Source: Methanomassiliicoccus sp. (GTDB lineage: Archaea; Thermoplasmatota; Thermoplasmata; Methanomassiliicoccales; Methanomassiliicoccaceae). Taken from it: a DNA stretch of 64,000 bases. Position 1 is the stretch's first letter. Each line of letters opens with the position of its first letter. Below, in pieces: positions 1 to 8,556 of the stretch. The notes below the pieces were generated by a model. It saw nothing but the letters and a program-made list of their open reading frames with translations. It did no database searches and was not told the origin of the DNA. The translations under genes were made by a program, and so were the position numbers. Location: contig JAEILR010000011.1 in NCBI GenBank assembly GCA_016109435.1, positions 1 through 64,000 on the forward strand, written 5' to 3'.

Positions 1-110
1 TCCACCCGGAGTTCAAGTCCCGGCCCCAGAAGCCATCGCCCCTGCACCTCGGGTTGATAAGGGCGGCGCTGGAGCACAAGCAGAGGATCGTGGACCGCCA
101 CGTCCTCTGA
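1..110 (+). CDS. pyrG: CTP synthase, C-terminal end (partial)
   Basis: Only the last 35 codons are in the window, read from base 3 to the TGA at 108-110. The peptide begins [20 protein letters not shown], which matches the end of the glutaminase domain of CTP synthase (UTP + ATP + glutamine to CTP), including the His-Pro-Glu whose Glu belongs to the class I amidotransferase triad. The rest of the gene lies to the left. A weak inverted repeat, TTGCGA/TCGCAA at 150-170, follows it and could help termination. The assignment rests on a short but highly characteristic stretch. Confidence 0.85.
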   Translation, partial: HPEFKSRPQKPSPLHLGLIRAALEHKQRIVDRHVL

Positions 111-228
111 AACCCATTACCCCATCATATTGTTCCGGAGCCTAGCTCGTTGCGATTTGCGACCTCGCAAGTGTCACATTGGCGCCCGCCAGCCAGGGCC
201 GTTAGGAATATGACCAGGAGATAGCTAG

Positions 229-238
229 GTTTATATTA
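229..238 (+). promoter_or_regulatory. TATA box for aIF2-beta
   Basis: The AT-rich element TTTATATTA stands out in GC-rich sequence about 30 bases before the ATG at 266. GAGAGGAGGG just before the ATG can act as a ribosome binding site on a short leader. Confidence 0.5.
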
Positions 239-265
239 GCGGAGCATCTTGAGAGGAGGGATTCC

Positions 266-901
266 ATGCCTGATGACGATTACTTATCACTATTGGGGCG
301 CGCCAAGGAGAAGCTCCCCGAGACCATCGAGAAGCACGAGAGGTTCACGGTTCCCGAGCCGGACATCTTCCTGGAGGGCAAGATCACGGTCATCCGTAAT
401 TTCGGGCAGATCGTGGACGCATTGCGCCGGGACCCCGACCACCTCCTTCTCTACCTCCTGAGAGAGCTGGGAACTCCGGGCCAGATCGAGGGACAGAGGC
501 TCGTGCTCAAGGCCAAGCTCACCCCCGCCCAGGTCACCGACCGCATCATGAACTACACCGAGACCTTCGTGCTGTGCTCCGAATGCGGGAAGCCGGACAC
601 CAGGATCAACAAGGAAGGACGCATCCTGGTACTGGAGTGCGAGGCCTGCGGGGCCCACCGGCCGGTCAACGTACGCAAGTCCACCAAGGTGCAGGAGAAG
701 GAAGGTCTCAAGGAGGGCGGCATCTACGAGGTAATGGTCGAGGACGTCGGCCGCAAGGGTGACGGAGTGGCCAAGCTGGACAAGTACATCATCTACGTGC
801 CGGGAGCGGCCAAGGGCACCCGGCTCAAGGTGAAGATCCAGAAGATCTCCGGCAACGTTGCTTTCTCGGTACCCGCGCCCGCGGACGCTCCGCTCAGCTG
901 A
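266..901 (+). CDS. aif2b: Translation initiation factor aIF2 beta subunit with C-terminal TRAM domain
   Basis: This is the beta subunit of heterotrimeric aIF2, which delivers initiator Met-tRNA to the small ribosomal subunit. The 211-aa protein has the aIF2-beta/eIF5 core (about residues 1-140), including the C-terminal zinc finger with Cys pairs CSEC and CEAC near residues 103-127. Residues about 148-205 (EGGIYEVMVEDVGRKGDGVA onward) form a TRAM RNA-binding domain. Single-domain aIF2-beta is about 135-140 aa, so the extra length is the TRAM fusion, which also occurs in some methanogens. The ATG at 266 has a good purine-rich site upstream and the expected N terminus. Confidence 0.93.
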   Translation: MPDDDYLSLLGRAKEKLPETIEKHERFTVPEPDIFLEGKITVIRNFGQIVDALRRDPDHLLLYLLRELGTPGQIEGQRLVLKAKLTPAQVTDRIMNYTETFVLCSECGKPDTRINKEGRILVLECEACGAHRPVNVRKSTKVQEKEGLKEGGIYEVMVEDVGRKGDGVAKLDKYIIYVPGAAKGTRLKVKIQKISGNVAFSVPAPADAPLS

Positions 902-1012
902 AGGCCGTGAACAAAGGGGGCCATCGCCCCTCATCTTTCCTCCCCACCAGGTGTTCCTCTGCAATTCCTTCCCGCCGGTCTGAGCCACACGTCGCGGCAG
1001 TACGTCCTGACC

Positions 1013-2197
1013 ATGGGACTGGCCAACCTGTCCTTCTACGTCTTCCAGGGCTACTTCATCTTCTACCTTCAGGACAGCGGGCTGAACTACCTGCAAATGA
1101 GCGTCATCTACGCGGTGAACCTCATCTTCAGCGCAGTGCTCAGCCTGCCGATGGGCAACGTCGCCGACCGCTACGGCCGGAAGAGGGCGTTCGCCATCGG
1201 CGCGGCGATAATGGCCGTGTCGATGCTCATCTACGCCTTCAACCACGCCTTCGCCGTCTTCCTGGTGGCCGAGGTCATATGGGCCGTGGGGTGGGCCCTG
1301 CTGAACGGCTCCAACGAGGCCTGGGTGGTCGACCAGCTGAGCAAGGACGACAGGTCCTCGGAGGGCCCCCGGGCGTTCACGGTCATGATGAGCATGTCCT
1401 ACGTCCTGGGGGTGGCCGGAGGCGTTCTGGCATCCATGCTGGTGATCTTCTCGCTGAACATGCCGTTCCTAGGAGCGGCGATCATCGCCTTTACCTGCGC
1501 CGCGCTGGTCTGGAGGCGGCTGCCGGAGAACTACGGGGCGGAGAAGGTCAGGCTGGGAAAGATCCTCGGCGACAGCCTGAAGTTCTACCGGAGTAACAAG
1601 GGCCTGCAGCTGCTGACCGCCGGGGAGACCTTTCGCTACATCGCCTCGGTCATCTACCTCTTCCTCTACCAGCCGTACCTGGTGGCCATCGGGCTGGGCG
1701 AGGAGTTCCTGGGGGTGTACTTCTCGGTGCTGATGCTGAGCAGCGCGGCGGGCAGCCTGATCGCCCCCCGGGTCGCGGACCGGATGGGCGGCCACCGCGT
1801 CATGGCCTTGTCCAGCCTGGGCCTGTTCGCCGGGTTCGCCCTTCTGGCCCTCTCCCCCGGACTGGCGGCGTCCTGCTTCCTGTTCGCGCTGTGCGGCTTC
1901 TCCAACGGACTGGGATGGCCGCCCCTGATGATCTGGAGGAACCGCCTGGTGCCGTCCAGGATCAGAGCCTCCGCCCTGGCCATGTTCGCCTCGTTCACCT
2001 ACATCGCCGGGGCGGCCATCACCATAGCTCTGGGAGCCCTCATGGACGCCAGTTCGTCGAGCGCGGGGTTCGCCTTCGCCGCGTTCATCGGGCTGCTGTC
2101 GATACCTCTTTACCTTCAGGCGGCGAAGAAAAAAGAACGGGGGGAGGCGGCCGCGGTCACCGCCCCCGTGGTTCGCGACGGGCCTCAGCAGATGTAG
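1013..2197 (+). CDS. Major facilitator superfamily transporter
   Basis: A 394-aa polytopic protein with about 12 hydrophobic segments. The MFS signature loop between TM2 and TM3 is visible as GNVADRYGRKR (about residues 45-56), with a related sequence, RVADRMGGHR, in the second half, so both six-helix halves are present. The substrate cannot be read from the sequence. The frame stays open upstream of this ATG (…SHTSRQYVLT) with no ATG, GTG or TTG, so the N terminus may be slightly longer through a rare start. Its 3' end overlaps the oppositely transcribed peptidase-like gene by 13 bases. Confidence 0.85.
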   Translation: MGLANLSFYVFQGYFIFYLQDSGLNYLQMSVIYAVNLIFSAVLSLPMGNVADRYGRKRAFAIGAAIMAVSMLIYAFNHAFAVFLVAEVIWAVGWALLNGSNEAWVVDQLSKDDRSSEGPRAFTVMMSMSYVLGVAGGVLASMLVIFSLNMPFLGAAIIAFTCAALVWRRLPENYGAEKVRLGKILGDSLKFYRSNKGLQLLTAGETFRYIASVIYLFLYQPYLVAIGLGEEFLGVYFSVLMLSSAAGSLIAPRVADRMGGHRVMALSSLGLFAGFALLALSPGLAASCFLFALCGFSNGLGWPPLMIWRNRLVPSRIRASALAMFASFTYIAGAAITIALGALMDASSSSAGFAFAAFIGLLSIPLYLQAAKKKERGEAAAVTAPVVRDGPQQM

Positions 2198-2706
2198 CTG
2201 GCGCAGGACCGGTCAAAGCCCCGGACCAGCTCCATGTCCAGGTCCTCAGGGGGCTCCTGGGGCAGCGCGTAGGTCAGATAGGGGAAGAACTGTCCGATGT
2301 CCGCCGCCATCTTGGTGGCCAGGTGGTCCTTCCCGAACAGCCGATCGCTGATCTCCAGCGCCCTCCTGCGGGTCAGGGCCTCGTCCATGTAACCGACAGT
2401 GTGGATGTACTCGTGCAGGAGGATGTGGAAGCAGTAGGACTTGTACAGCTCGGGCTGCTCCCTCAGGATCCGGTTCATCGGCCCTCTGTTCATGACGATG
2501 ATGTTCGTGGCCACGGGATAGAAGCCGCCTATCCATGAATCGGGCCGGCCGCCCAGCTCGGCTATGCCCAGCATGAGGCCCCCGCGGGAGAGGCCAAGCT
2601 GAGCCTCCACTGCGTCCTTGACCACCTCGAAGATGTCCGCCAGGTCCTTGGACTTCTCGAGCCTGGCCGGATAACTAGAACCGCTAGTTGTTAACTTTCC
2701 GTTCAC
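2185..2706 (-). CDS. Putative zinc metallopeptidase-like protein (HExxH)
   Basis: A soluble protein of about 173 aa containing HILLHEYIHTVGYMDE, an HExxH zinc-binding helix followed by acidic residues typical of gluzincin/minigluzincin folds. No signal peptide or membrane segment is seen, so it is probably cytoplasmic. I do not recognise the family beyond the motif. Starts: a GTG at 2730 is open but sits on top of the TATA-like GTTTATCTAG (minus strand, about 2730-2739); the GTG at 2706 is about 27 bases downstream of that box and fits a leaderless start. The C terminus ends in CASYIC. Proteolytic activity is a guess from the motif alone. Confidence 0.6.
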   Translation of the reverse strand: MNGKLTTSGSSYPARLEKSKDLADIFEVVKDAVEAQLGLSRGGLMLGIAELGGRPDSWIGGFYPVATNIIVMNRGPMNRILREQPELYKSYCFHILLHEYIHTVGYMDEALTRRRALEISDRLFGKDHLATKMAADIGQFFPYLTYALPQEPPEDLDMELVRGFDRSCASYIC

Positions 2707-2910
2707 GATTCTTTTTCTACCGCCGCCCACTAGATAAACGTTGCTCTCGAAGCTTCTCTGACCACGTGATCATGACCGTTCGGCCCGGGCAAGGCTCCTG
2801 AACCGGAATGCAACTATCCGCTCCTGGTCCAGCTCTCGCACCTCAAGCCCTAACCAGCCCTACGAGCTGGTTCTTTTATCATCGAGGAGCATCATCCAGA
2901 CACTGGTACA

Positions 2911-3864
2911 ATGCTCATACCTCTGGTGCTCCTGGTAGCAAGCATCATCGTCATCTACTTCGGAGCGAGGTGGTTGGTCGAGGGAGCATCGGAACTGGCC
3001 GCCCACTTCGGCATCCCCCCTTTGGTGATCGGTCTGACCATCGTGGCCTTCGGTACTTCCCTTCCCGAGTTCGTGCTCGGAATGATCTCCGCTTTCGAGG
3101 GAGTGGGCTCGCTATCGGTCGGCAACGTCGTTGGCTCCAACATCGCAAATGCCACATACATTATCGGTGCATGCGCGCTTCTCGCCCCCATCGTCGTCCG
3201 GTTCGAGGAGATAAGGCGGGAGGCCATCTTCATGCTGGTCGCCCTCAGCATCTTGGTGCTTTTCTCATTGGATGGCCACATCGATGCGCTGGAGGGGACA
3301 CTGATGGTCTCGATGTTCGTCGCCTACTTCGTTCTGCTTGTCCGTTCGCTCTACTGCTGCCGGCCCCCTAAGGTCGTGATGGATGAGTTCGACGCCTCCC
3401 GCCCGGAGGCAGAAAAGCCGCTAAAGAGCCTCATGTTCCTCGCAGGGGGTGCGGCCATCCTGATCTTTGCCACCGATGTTGCGGTCAACTCAGCAACGGA
3501 GGTCGCCGCCATTCTGGGGATGAGCGAGTTCATAATCGGGGTGACGATAGTGACGCTGGGAACCACCACCCCGGAGTTCGCCACCAGCCTCATCGCCGCC
3601 CGCAAGGGAAGGGCGGACATCGCCATCGGCAATACCGTCGGAACCCTGGTCTTCAACTCCACCATCGTCCTGGGCGCGGGCGCGCTCATCACCCCATTGA
3701 CGATAACCGAGAGCCAGCTGATCCTGGGGATCCTACCGCTATTCCTCTTTGGAGTGCTTCTGGCAGGCATCGCCTACCGGCGGGAGAGCATAGGTAGGGT
3801 GGCCGGCGCGGGCCTGATCGTGCTGTATATCCTCTACATGGCGATCCTTCTATCGCTTACATGA
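2911..3864 (+). CDS. Calcium/sodium antiporter (CaCA family, YrbG-like)
   Basis: A 317-aa membrane protein with about 10 helices and the two inverted alpha repeats of Ca2+:cation exchangers. Repeat 1 reads GLTIVAFGTSLPEF (about residues 48-61); repeat 2 reads GVTIVTLGTTTPEFATS (about residues 210-226). The Glu of each repeat, which binds the ion, is present. In repeat 2 the usual GTSLPE is GTTTPE. It presumably exports Ca2+ in exchange for Na+ or H+. A TATA-like TTTTATC near 2873 precedes the ATG by about 37 bases. Confidence 0.9.
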   Translation: MLIPLVLLVASIIVIYFGARWLVEGASELAAHFGIPPLVIGLTIVAFGTSLPEFVLGMISAFEGVGSLSVGNVVGSNIANATYIIGACALLAPIVVRFEEIRREAIFMLVALSILVLFSLDGHIDALEGTLMVSMFVAYFVLLVRSLYCCRPPKVVMDEFDASRPEAEKPLKSLMFLAGGAAILIFATDVAVNSATEVAAILGMSEFIIGVTIVTLGTTTPEFATSLIAARKGRADIAIGNTVGTLVFNSTIVLGAGALITPLTITESQLILGILPLFLFGVLLAGIAYRRESIGRVAGAGLIVLYILYMAILLSLT

Positions 3865-3895
3865 CCCATCGGTCTTTGATCTCGGCGAGAGTAAT

Positions 3896-3915
3896 GATCC
3901 GGCAAGAGCCGGATC
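3896..3915 (+). terminator. Perfect 8-bp hairpin after the antiporter gene
   Basis: GATCCGGC, loop AAGA, GCCGGATC form a perfect hairpin 32 bases after the antiporter stop. No T-run follows directly, so it may be an RNA 3'-end structure rather than a classical terminator. The rest of the 3865-4037 gap holds a TATA-like AAAATATG near 3989-3996 for the next gene. Confidence 0.4.
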
Positions 3916-4037
3916 GCCTGAGTTCCGACCAGATCGAACCGGAGATCGCATGGTGACGGCCGATCCCGTCCCGGTCGGCGGAGCCAGTAAAATATGTTCC
4001 GAGAAACCGTTATCTACACAGAACACATAATAGCGGC

Positions 4038-4958
4038 GTGCGCAAGGACCTGCCCCTGCTGGCCATGGCCGGCATCTACATCCTCGTGCAGGTGGGCGCT
4101 GTCCTGCTGGCCCCCCTGTTCCTGCCGGAGTTCTCGGCGTTCCCCGACCCCAACGATCCGATCAACCCGTTCATCTACATCTTCATCGTCCTGATGATGA
4201 CGGCCGTCATCCTGATCCTGATCAAATACGGGCGCCAGCGCATCATCCAGGCCATCTTCTACGTCAGCATCTTCATCACCATGCTGTACGTGTTCCTCCC
4301 CCTGTTACTGCTGTTCGATGAGAGCGGAATCATCGCGCTGCTCGCCTCCCTGGCCCTGGCCGGGTTGCTGCTCTTCCTCCTGGCCAAGAGCGGAGAGTGG
4401 TACATCATCAACACCGTGGCGCTGATCATCGCCATCGGGGTCACCGCCATCCTGGGGATGTCGCTGGGGATCCTGCCGGTGATGATCCTGCTCATCATCA
4501 TGGCTATATACGACGCCATCTCGGTGTACAAGACCAAGCACATGATAGCCCTGGCCGAGGGTGTCGCCCCCATGCGCCTGCCGGTGCTGTTCGTCGTGCC
4601 CAAGGAGAAGGGCTTCAGCATGGACCAGGTGGAGAAGAAGGGATTGGTCCGCAAGGAGGGGGAGGAGAGGGAGGCGTTCTTCATGGGAGTCGGGGACGCG
4701 GTCATCCCCGGCCTCCTGGTAGTGTCGGCTTCCCTGTACCTGCCGGACACCGCCTCGTTCATCCTCACCGCCAACCTGTGGGCCGCCGCCGGGGCACTGA
4801 TCGGCGGACTGCTGGGCTACCTGGTCCTGTTCCGCGTGGTCATGAAAGGGAAGCCGCAGGCGGGGCTGCCGTTCCTCAACACCGGGGCCATCCTCGGCTA
4901 CCTCGTCGCCTTCGCCCTGGTCTACGGTACTGTCGGCTGGGAGATGCTGGGTCTGTGA
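4038..4958 (+). CDS. Presenilin/signal-peptide-peptidase-like intramembrane aspartyl protease
   Basis: A 306-aa protein with nine likely transmembrane helices. The two catalytic motifs of GxGD proteases are present: YD (Y158-D159, in AIYDAISVYKTKHM) and GxGD (G217-V-G-D220, in MGVGDAVIPG), separated by a hydrophilic loop (about residues 168-212) as in archaeal presenilin homologues. The third motif, PAL, is degenerate: at about residues 274-281 the sequence reads QAGLPFLNTG. Such enzymes cleave membrane-embedded substrates; the substrate here is unknown. The start is the GTG at 4038, with an AT-rich element about 45 bases upstream. The next gene follows after 40 bases. Confidence 0.82.
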   Translation: MRKDLPLLAMAGIYILVQVGAVLLAPLFLPEFSAFPDPNDPINPFIYIFIVLMMTAVILILIKYGRQRIIQAIFYVSIFITMLYVFLPLLLLFDESGIIALLASLALAGLLLFLLAKSGEWYIINTVALIIAIGVTAILGMSLGILPVMILLIIMAIYDAISVYKTKHMIALAEGVAPMRLPVLFVVPKEKGFSMDQVEKKGLVRKEGEEREAFFMGVGDAVIPGLLVVSASLYLPDTASFILTANLWAAAGALIGGLLGYLVLFRVVMKGKPQAGLPFLNTGAILGYLVAFALVYGTVGWEMLGL

Positions 4959-4998
4959 GAGGTTTATCAACGACGACGAGCATGGTGTATCGATCACC

Positions 4999-5643
4999 AT
5001 GAGGTTCCTGATACTGTCGGATATCCACGGAAGGGACGTGGCGGAGAAGGCCAAGCGGCTGGCGAGGGAGCAGGGGGCGGACGCGTTCATCATCCTGGGG
5101 GACATCACCCACTTCGGCCCGGCCTCCTGGGCGGGGGAGTTCCTCTCCCGGCTGGACCTCCCGGTGTACGCCGTCCCCGGCAACTGCGACCCGCCCGAGC
5201 TGGTGTCCAGGGAGATCGAGGCCCATGGCACCCTCCTCCACGGGCGCAAGGTGAACGTCGATGGACATGCCCTCGTCGGACTGGGAGGATCGAACCCCAC
5301 CATCTTCGAGACCCCGTTCGAGATGGAGGAGGCGGACATCGAGAGCGCTTTGAGGCCGCTGATGGAGAAGGGAGCGATCATGGTGCTACACGCCCCTCCC
5401 CAGGGCATCAATGACCGCATCAGCACCGGCCTGCATGTCGGAAGCGAGGCGATCCTGCGGCTGGTGGACGAATACCGCCCCCGGGTGGTGCTCTCAGGCC
5501 ACATCCACGAGGCCAGGGGCATCCTGGAGAAGGATGGGACGCTGTTCGTCAATCCCGGGGCGGCCAAGGAGGGGCACGCGGCCCTCCTCGACCTGGACGG
5601 GGGGCAGCGCGCGACGATGCTCGAGCTGCCGGGGGACGACTAA
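4999..5643 (+). CDS. Calcineurin-like metallophosphoesterase
   Basis: A 214-aa protein with the ordered metal-binding blocks of the family: DIHGRD (D8, H10), GDITHFGP (about residue 34), GNCDPP (about residue 60, where the usual GNHD His is Cys), HAPP (about residue 131) and SGHIHEARG (about residue 157). Related archaeal proteins act as phosphodiesterases or phosphatases on small substrates; no specific substrate can be read. A TATA-like GGTTTATC at about 4959-4966 precedes the ATG. It is the first of three metallophosphoesterases in the first 10 kb, but the three are not close copies. Confidence 0.85.
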   Translation: MRFLILSDIHGRDVAEKAKRLAREQGADAFIILGDITHFGPASWAGEFLSRLDLPVYAVPGNCDPPELVSREIEAHGTLLHGRKVNVDGHALVGLGGSNPTIFETPFEMEEADIESALRPLMEKGAIMVLHAPPQGINDRISTGLHVGSEAILRLVDEYRPRVVLSGHIHEARGILEKDGTLFVNPGAAKEGHAALLDLDGGQRATMLELPGDD

Positions 5644-5686
5644 ACTGGGCACATCGGCCCCGAATGCTGGCCGGGTGAAGAGAAAC

Positions 5687-5696
5687 CTTTTATATG
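5687..5696 (+). promoter_or_regulatory. TATA box for rps8e
   Basis: CTTTTATATG lies about 30 bases upstream of the rps8e ATG at 5725, consistent with transcription starting about 10 bases before the gene. Confidence 0.5.
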
Positions 5697-5724
5697 TCCT
5701 TTATTTTAGTGGCAGAGGATTAGT

Positions 5725-6108
5725 ATGGCACTTTGGCAGGGTAAATCGAAGCGGAAGCCAACCGGTGGCCGCTTGGTGCAGAACCGAAAGAAGAGGCGCT
5801 ACGAGGTCGGCCGCGAGCCCCTTCTGACCAACCTCGGTCAGGAGAACCTCAGACAGTACCGCACCATGGGTGGCAACTACAAGGTAAAGATGCTCAGTGC
5901 TGCCTATGCTAACGTCATGGACCCCAAGACCAAGCTGGTCAAGAGGGTGAAGATCGTCAAGGTCAGATCGAACCCGGCCAACCCCAACTACGTTCAGCGT
6001 AACATCATGAACCGGGGTGCCACCATCCAGACCGATCTCGGAATGGCCCGTATCACCTCGAGGCCCGGCCAGGACGGGACCATCAACGCGGTCCTGCTCT
6101 CCGAGTGA
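5725..6108 (+). CDS. rps8e: Small ribosomal subunit protein eS8 (S8e)
   Basis: 127 aa, the usual archaeal S8e length. The N terminus MALWQGKSKRKPTGG and the conserved block RKKRRYEVGREP are diagnostic, and the C-terminal region (ITSRPGQDGTINAVLLSE) fits the family. It binds 16S rRNA in the small subunit. It stands alone here rather than in the main ribosomal run and is followed after 39 bases by the SRP19 gene, so the two may be cotranscribed. Confidence 0.95.
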   Translation: MALWQGKSKRKPTGGRLVQNRKKRRYEVGREPLLTNLGQENLRQYRTMGGNYKVKMLSAAYANVMDPKTKLVKRVKIVKVRSNPANPNYVQRNIMNRGATIQTDLGMARITSRPGQDGTINAVLLSE

Positions 6109-6147
6109 GACCAAACCCCTTTTATCCTTCTGGAGTGATGACCGACC

Positions 6148-6444
6148 ATGGCCTTTGACGCGGACAAAGCGTGGGTGCTGTGGCCGGAATATTTTGACAT
6201 CTCCCGCACCAGGTCCGAGGGCCGGCGGGTCATCAAGAAGCTTGCCATCTCCGAACCACAGATGTCGATGCTGATCAAGGCCGTGGATAAATTAGGCTTG
6301 CAGTGGAAGCTGGAGGAGAGCAAGTCCTATCCCGCGGCGTGGTGGAACAAGCAGGGCCTGCTGCTGGTGGAGAACACCATGCCCAAGTCCCAGCTGCTGC
6401 CCAAGGTCGGGGAGATGCTGAGGACGGTCCCCCGTTCCCAGTGA
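6148..6444 (+). CDS. srp19: Signal recognition particle 19 kDa protein
   Basis: 98 aa, matching archaeal SRP19. The N-terminal block WVLWPEYFDISRTRSEGRR is the conserved RNA-binding signature; SRP19 binds helices 6 and 8 of 7S RNA and promotes loading of SRP54. The gene lies just downstream of rps8e in the same orientation. A TTTTATCC sequence at 6119-6126 could be a promoter of its own. The 3' side (6445-6621) is a gap of 177 bases between convergent genes in which I see no gene. Confidence 0.93.
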   Translation: MAFDADKAWVLWPEYFDISRTRSEGRRVIKKLAISEPQMSMLIKAVDKLGLQWKLEESKSYPAAWWNKQGLLLVENTMPKSQLLPKVGEMLRTVPRSQ

Positions 6445-6621
6445 GCAGATCCAATGGATTGTTCTCAGTGGGCCTTGCTCGATCATTCGTAGATGAAAAA
6501 ACGACCGGGCGCAGAGGCAGTCTGGGTTCGCACGTGAGCGCCGCCTCCCGTCCTGGGGCCATGTCATCATACCGGCTTTACTCGGCCGGGCCGTGGAGGT
6601 CCCGGACCGTGCCGGCGCTGC

Positions 6622-6912
6622 TCAGCGGTCCTGGAAGGTCTCTACTTCTTCCACCAGCCGCTTGCCCGCGGATACGCTGTCCACCGAGTGGATGACCGCC
6701 CCGGCCTCGGTGACGGCATTCTCCACATCCTCGAAGATGATGGAGTTGCCCTCTATAGTGATCTTCACGGTCTCCGTGTCCTGGTCGACCTCGACTATGG
6801 AAATGTTCACCCCGGAAACGCCCTGCAGCACGCTGAGGCGCTGGGAAAGCTCCACGATCGAAGGATGATGCGGTTTCAGCACGTCTAAAACGACCCTCTT
6901 TATGTCGCTCAC
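6622..6912 (-). CDS. DUF211 family protein
   Basis: A 96-aa protein beginning [19 protein letters not shown], the typical start of the archaeal DUF211 family, which adopts a small ferredoxin-like alpha/beta fold. Residues such as [20 protein letters not shown] match the family's second half. Some members have been reported to bind metals, but the role is not settled. The ATG lies about 34 bases from a TATA-like element on the minus strand near 6945-6957. Confidence 0.85.
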   Translation of the reverse strand: MSDIKRVVLDVLKPHHPSIVELSQRLSVLQGVSGVNISIVEVDQDTETVKITIEGNSIIFEDVENAVTEAGAVIHSVDSVSAGKRLVEEVETFQDR

Positions 6913-7082
6913 TTATTGCTCACTTATCCATCTTTTTGAATGATATCCCAGTATTAAATGATAGCTCTTGACCTGAGGCTCCATGGTGCTGGACGCGACC
7001 GCGGGCGCCGGCCGCGGTTTCCGTGGCCGGCAGGGACCTTCGAAGGCCAATTATTAACTCCCCTTGTTCTATACTCCGCACT

Positions 7083-8516
7083 ATGCTCCCCTTCCTGGAG
7101 GTTCGGGTACTGGATATCAACTCCGAGCAGTTCGGGGTCCCCATCGACGCGCTCATGGAGAACGCCGGCGAGGCTGTTGCCGAGACCATCATGAACGAGG
7201 TCGGCACGGGCAAGAGGATCGCGGTGGTCTGCGGTGTCGGCAACAATGCCGGCGATGGGTTCGTCGCGGCCCGCAACCTGATGCGCCATAACGATGTGAC
7301 CGTCCTCCTGGCCAATCCTCCTGGGGATATCCGGACGGAGGCCGCGAAAAGGGCCTTCGAGAGGGTCAAGCACATCTCCTCCTCATCGGTCGGAGTGAAC
7401 TTCTCGAACTTCGACATCGTGGTGGACGCCCTCCTGGGAACGGGGACGCTGAAGGAGGTCCGCGAGCCGTACCGCACCCTGATCGGCCGCATCAATGACT
7501 CCGACACCATGGTCGTATCGGTGGACGTCCCTTCCGGACTGGGTACCGACATCCAGATCAAGGCCGACATCACCGTCACCTTCACCGAGGTGAAGATGGG
7601 GATGACCCCGGAGAACTCCGGCCGCATCGTGGTGCAGGACATCGGGATCCCGGCCGACGCCAAGAGATACGTGGGGCCGGGAGAGTACGTCTACTATCCG
7701 GTACGGCGGAAGGATGCCCACAAAGGAGAGAGCGGCAGGCTGCTCATCGTCGGTGGCGGGCCGTTCACCGGCGCGCCGGCGCTTGCGGGACTGGCGGCAT
7801 ACCGCATGGGCGTGGACCTGGTGAACATCGCCACCCCCTGGATGTCCTATGCGCCCATCGCCTCGTACTCTCCGAACCTCATCGTCCACCGGCTGTCCGG
7901 GGACAACCTGGCGCCGGAGGACGTGCCGGCCGTGTTGAAGCTCGCCCAGAGGGCCGACGGCCTGCTGATCGGCCCCGGGCTGGGGACAGACGAGGGGACC
8001 CTGGCCGCGATCAGGGAGATCGTCAGGGAATGCACCCTGCCCATGGTCATCGACGCGGACGCCATCACCGCCGTCGCCCAGGACGTCTCGGTCCTCGAGG
8101 GCAAGCGCTGCGTCATCACTCCCCACTCCAGGGAGTACGCCTCCCTGACCGGGCATGAGCTCCCCCCGGAGATGGAGGCCAGGCAGGCGGACGTGGCCGA
8201 GGCCGCCCGGAGCCTGGGGGTCGTGCTGCTGGTCAAGGGAATGATCGATGTCATCTCCGACGGGGCGTGGACCAAGCTGAACAAGACCGGGAACCCGGGC
8301 ATGAGCGTGGGAGGCACCGGCGATACGTTGGCCGGCGAGGTCGCGGCCCTGCTGTCCAAGCACGTGTCCCCGTTCAACGCCGCGCGCATCGCCGCCTACT
8401 CCAACGGCGCGGCCGGGGACCTTGCCTTCGACCGCATCGGCTACAGCCTCATGGCCACCGACGTCATCGACAACCTGCCGGAGGTCCTGCGCCGCAGCCT
8501 CAAGAAGGCCAAATAG
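7083..8516 (+). CDS. nnr: Bifunctional NAD(P)HX epimerase/dehydratase
   Basis: Repairs hydrated NADH/NADPH. The N-terminal YjeF epimerase domain (about residues 1-205) shows ENAGEAVAE and VVCGVGNNAGDGFVAARNL; the C-terminal ribokinase-like ADP-dependent dehydratase domain (about residues 215-478) shows GPGLGTDEGTL, ITPHSREYASLTG and GNPGMSVGGTGDTLAGEVAA, with the catalytic Asp in GTGDTLAG. The frame is open from 7023, but the ATG at 7083 gives the normal N terminus (MLPFLEVRVLDINSEQFGVP) and sits about 30 bases downstream of the TATA-like AATTATTAA at about 7048-7056. Confidence 0.95.
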   Translation: MLPFLEVRVLDINSEQFGVPIDALMENAGEAVAETIMNEVGTGKRIAVVCGVGNNAGDGFVAARNLMRHNDVTVLLANPPGDIRTEAAKRAFERVKHISSSSVGVNFSNFDIVVDALLGTGTLKEVREPYRTLIGRINDSDTMVVSVDVPSGLGTDIQIKADITVTFTEVKMGMTPENSGRIVVQDIGIPADAKRYVGPGEYVYYPVRRKDAHKGESGRLLIVGGGPFTGAPALAGLAAYRMGVDLVNIATPWMSYAPIASYSPNLIVHRLSGDNLAPEDVPAVLKLAQRADGLLIGPGLGTDEGTLAAIREIVRECTLPMVIDADAITAVAQDVSVLEGKRCVITPHSREYASLTGHELPPEMEARQADVAEAARSLGVVLLVKGMIDVISDGAWTKLNKTGNPGMSVGGTGDTLAGEVAALLSKHVSPFNAARIAAYSNGAAGDLAFDRIGYSLMATDVIDNLPEVLRRSLKKAK

Positions 8517-8556
8517 CGTCGCCAGGATGATATATCGGCACCGGAGATAGGCGGGC

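Noticed and set aside
290-1246. 318-aa open frame on the minus strand
   Set aside because: It lies antisense to aIF2-beta and the MFS gene; His/Gln/Val-rich composition is that of an antisense shadow in GC-rich DNA.
2673-2689. Inverted repeat AACTAG/CTAGTT near the start of the HExxH gene
   Set aside because: It lies inside the coding region for any likely start and has only 6-bp arms, so an operator role is not supported.
6445-6621. Small genes in the gap between SRP19 and DUF211
   Set aside because: The frames present are continuations of shadows of SRP19 and lack start signals; nothing supportable was found.
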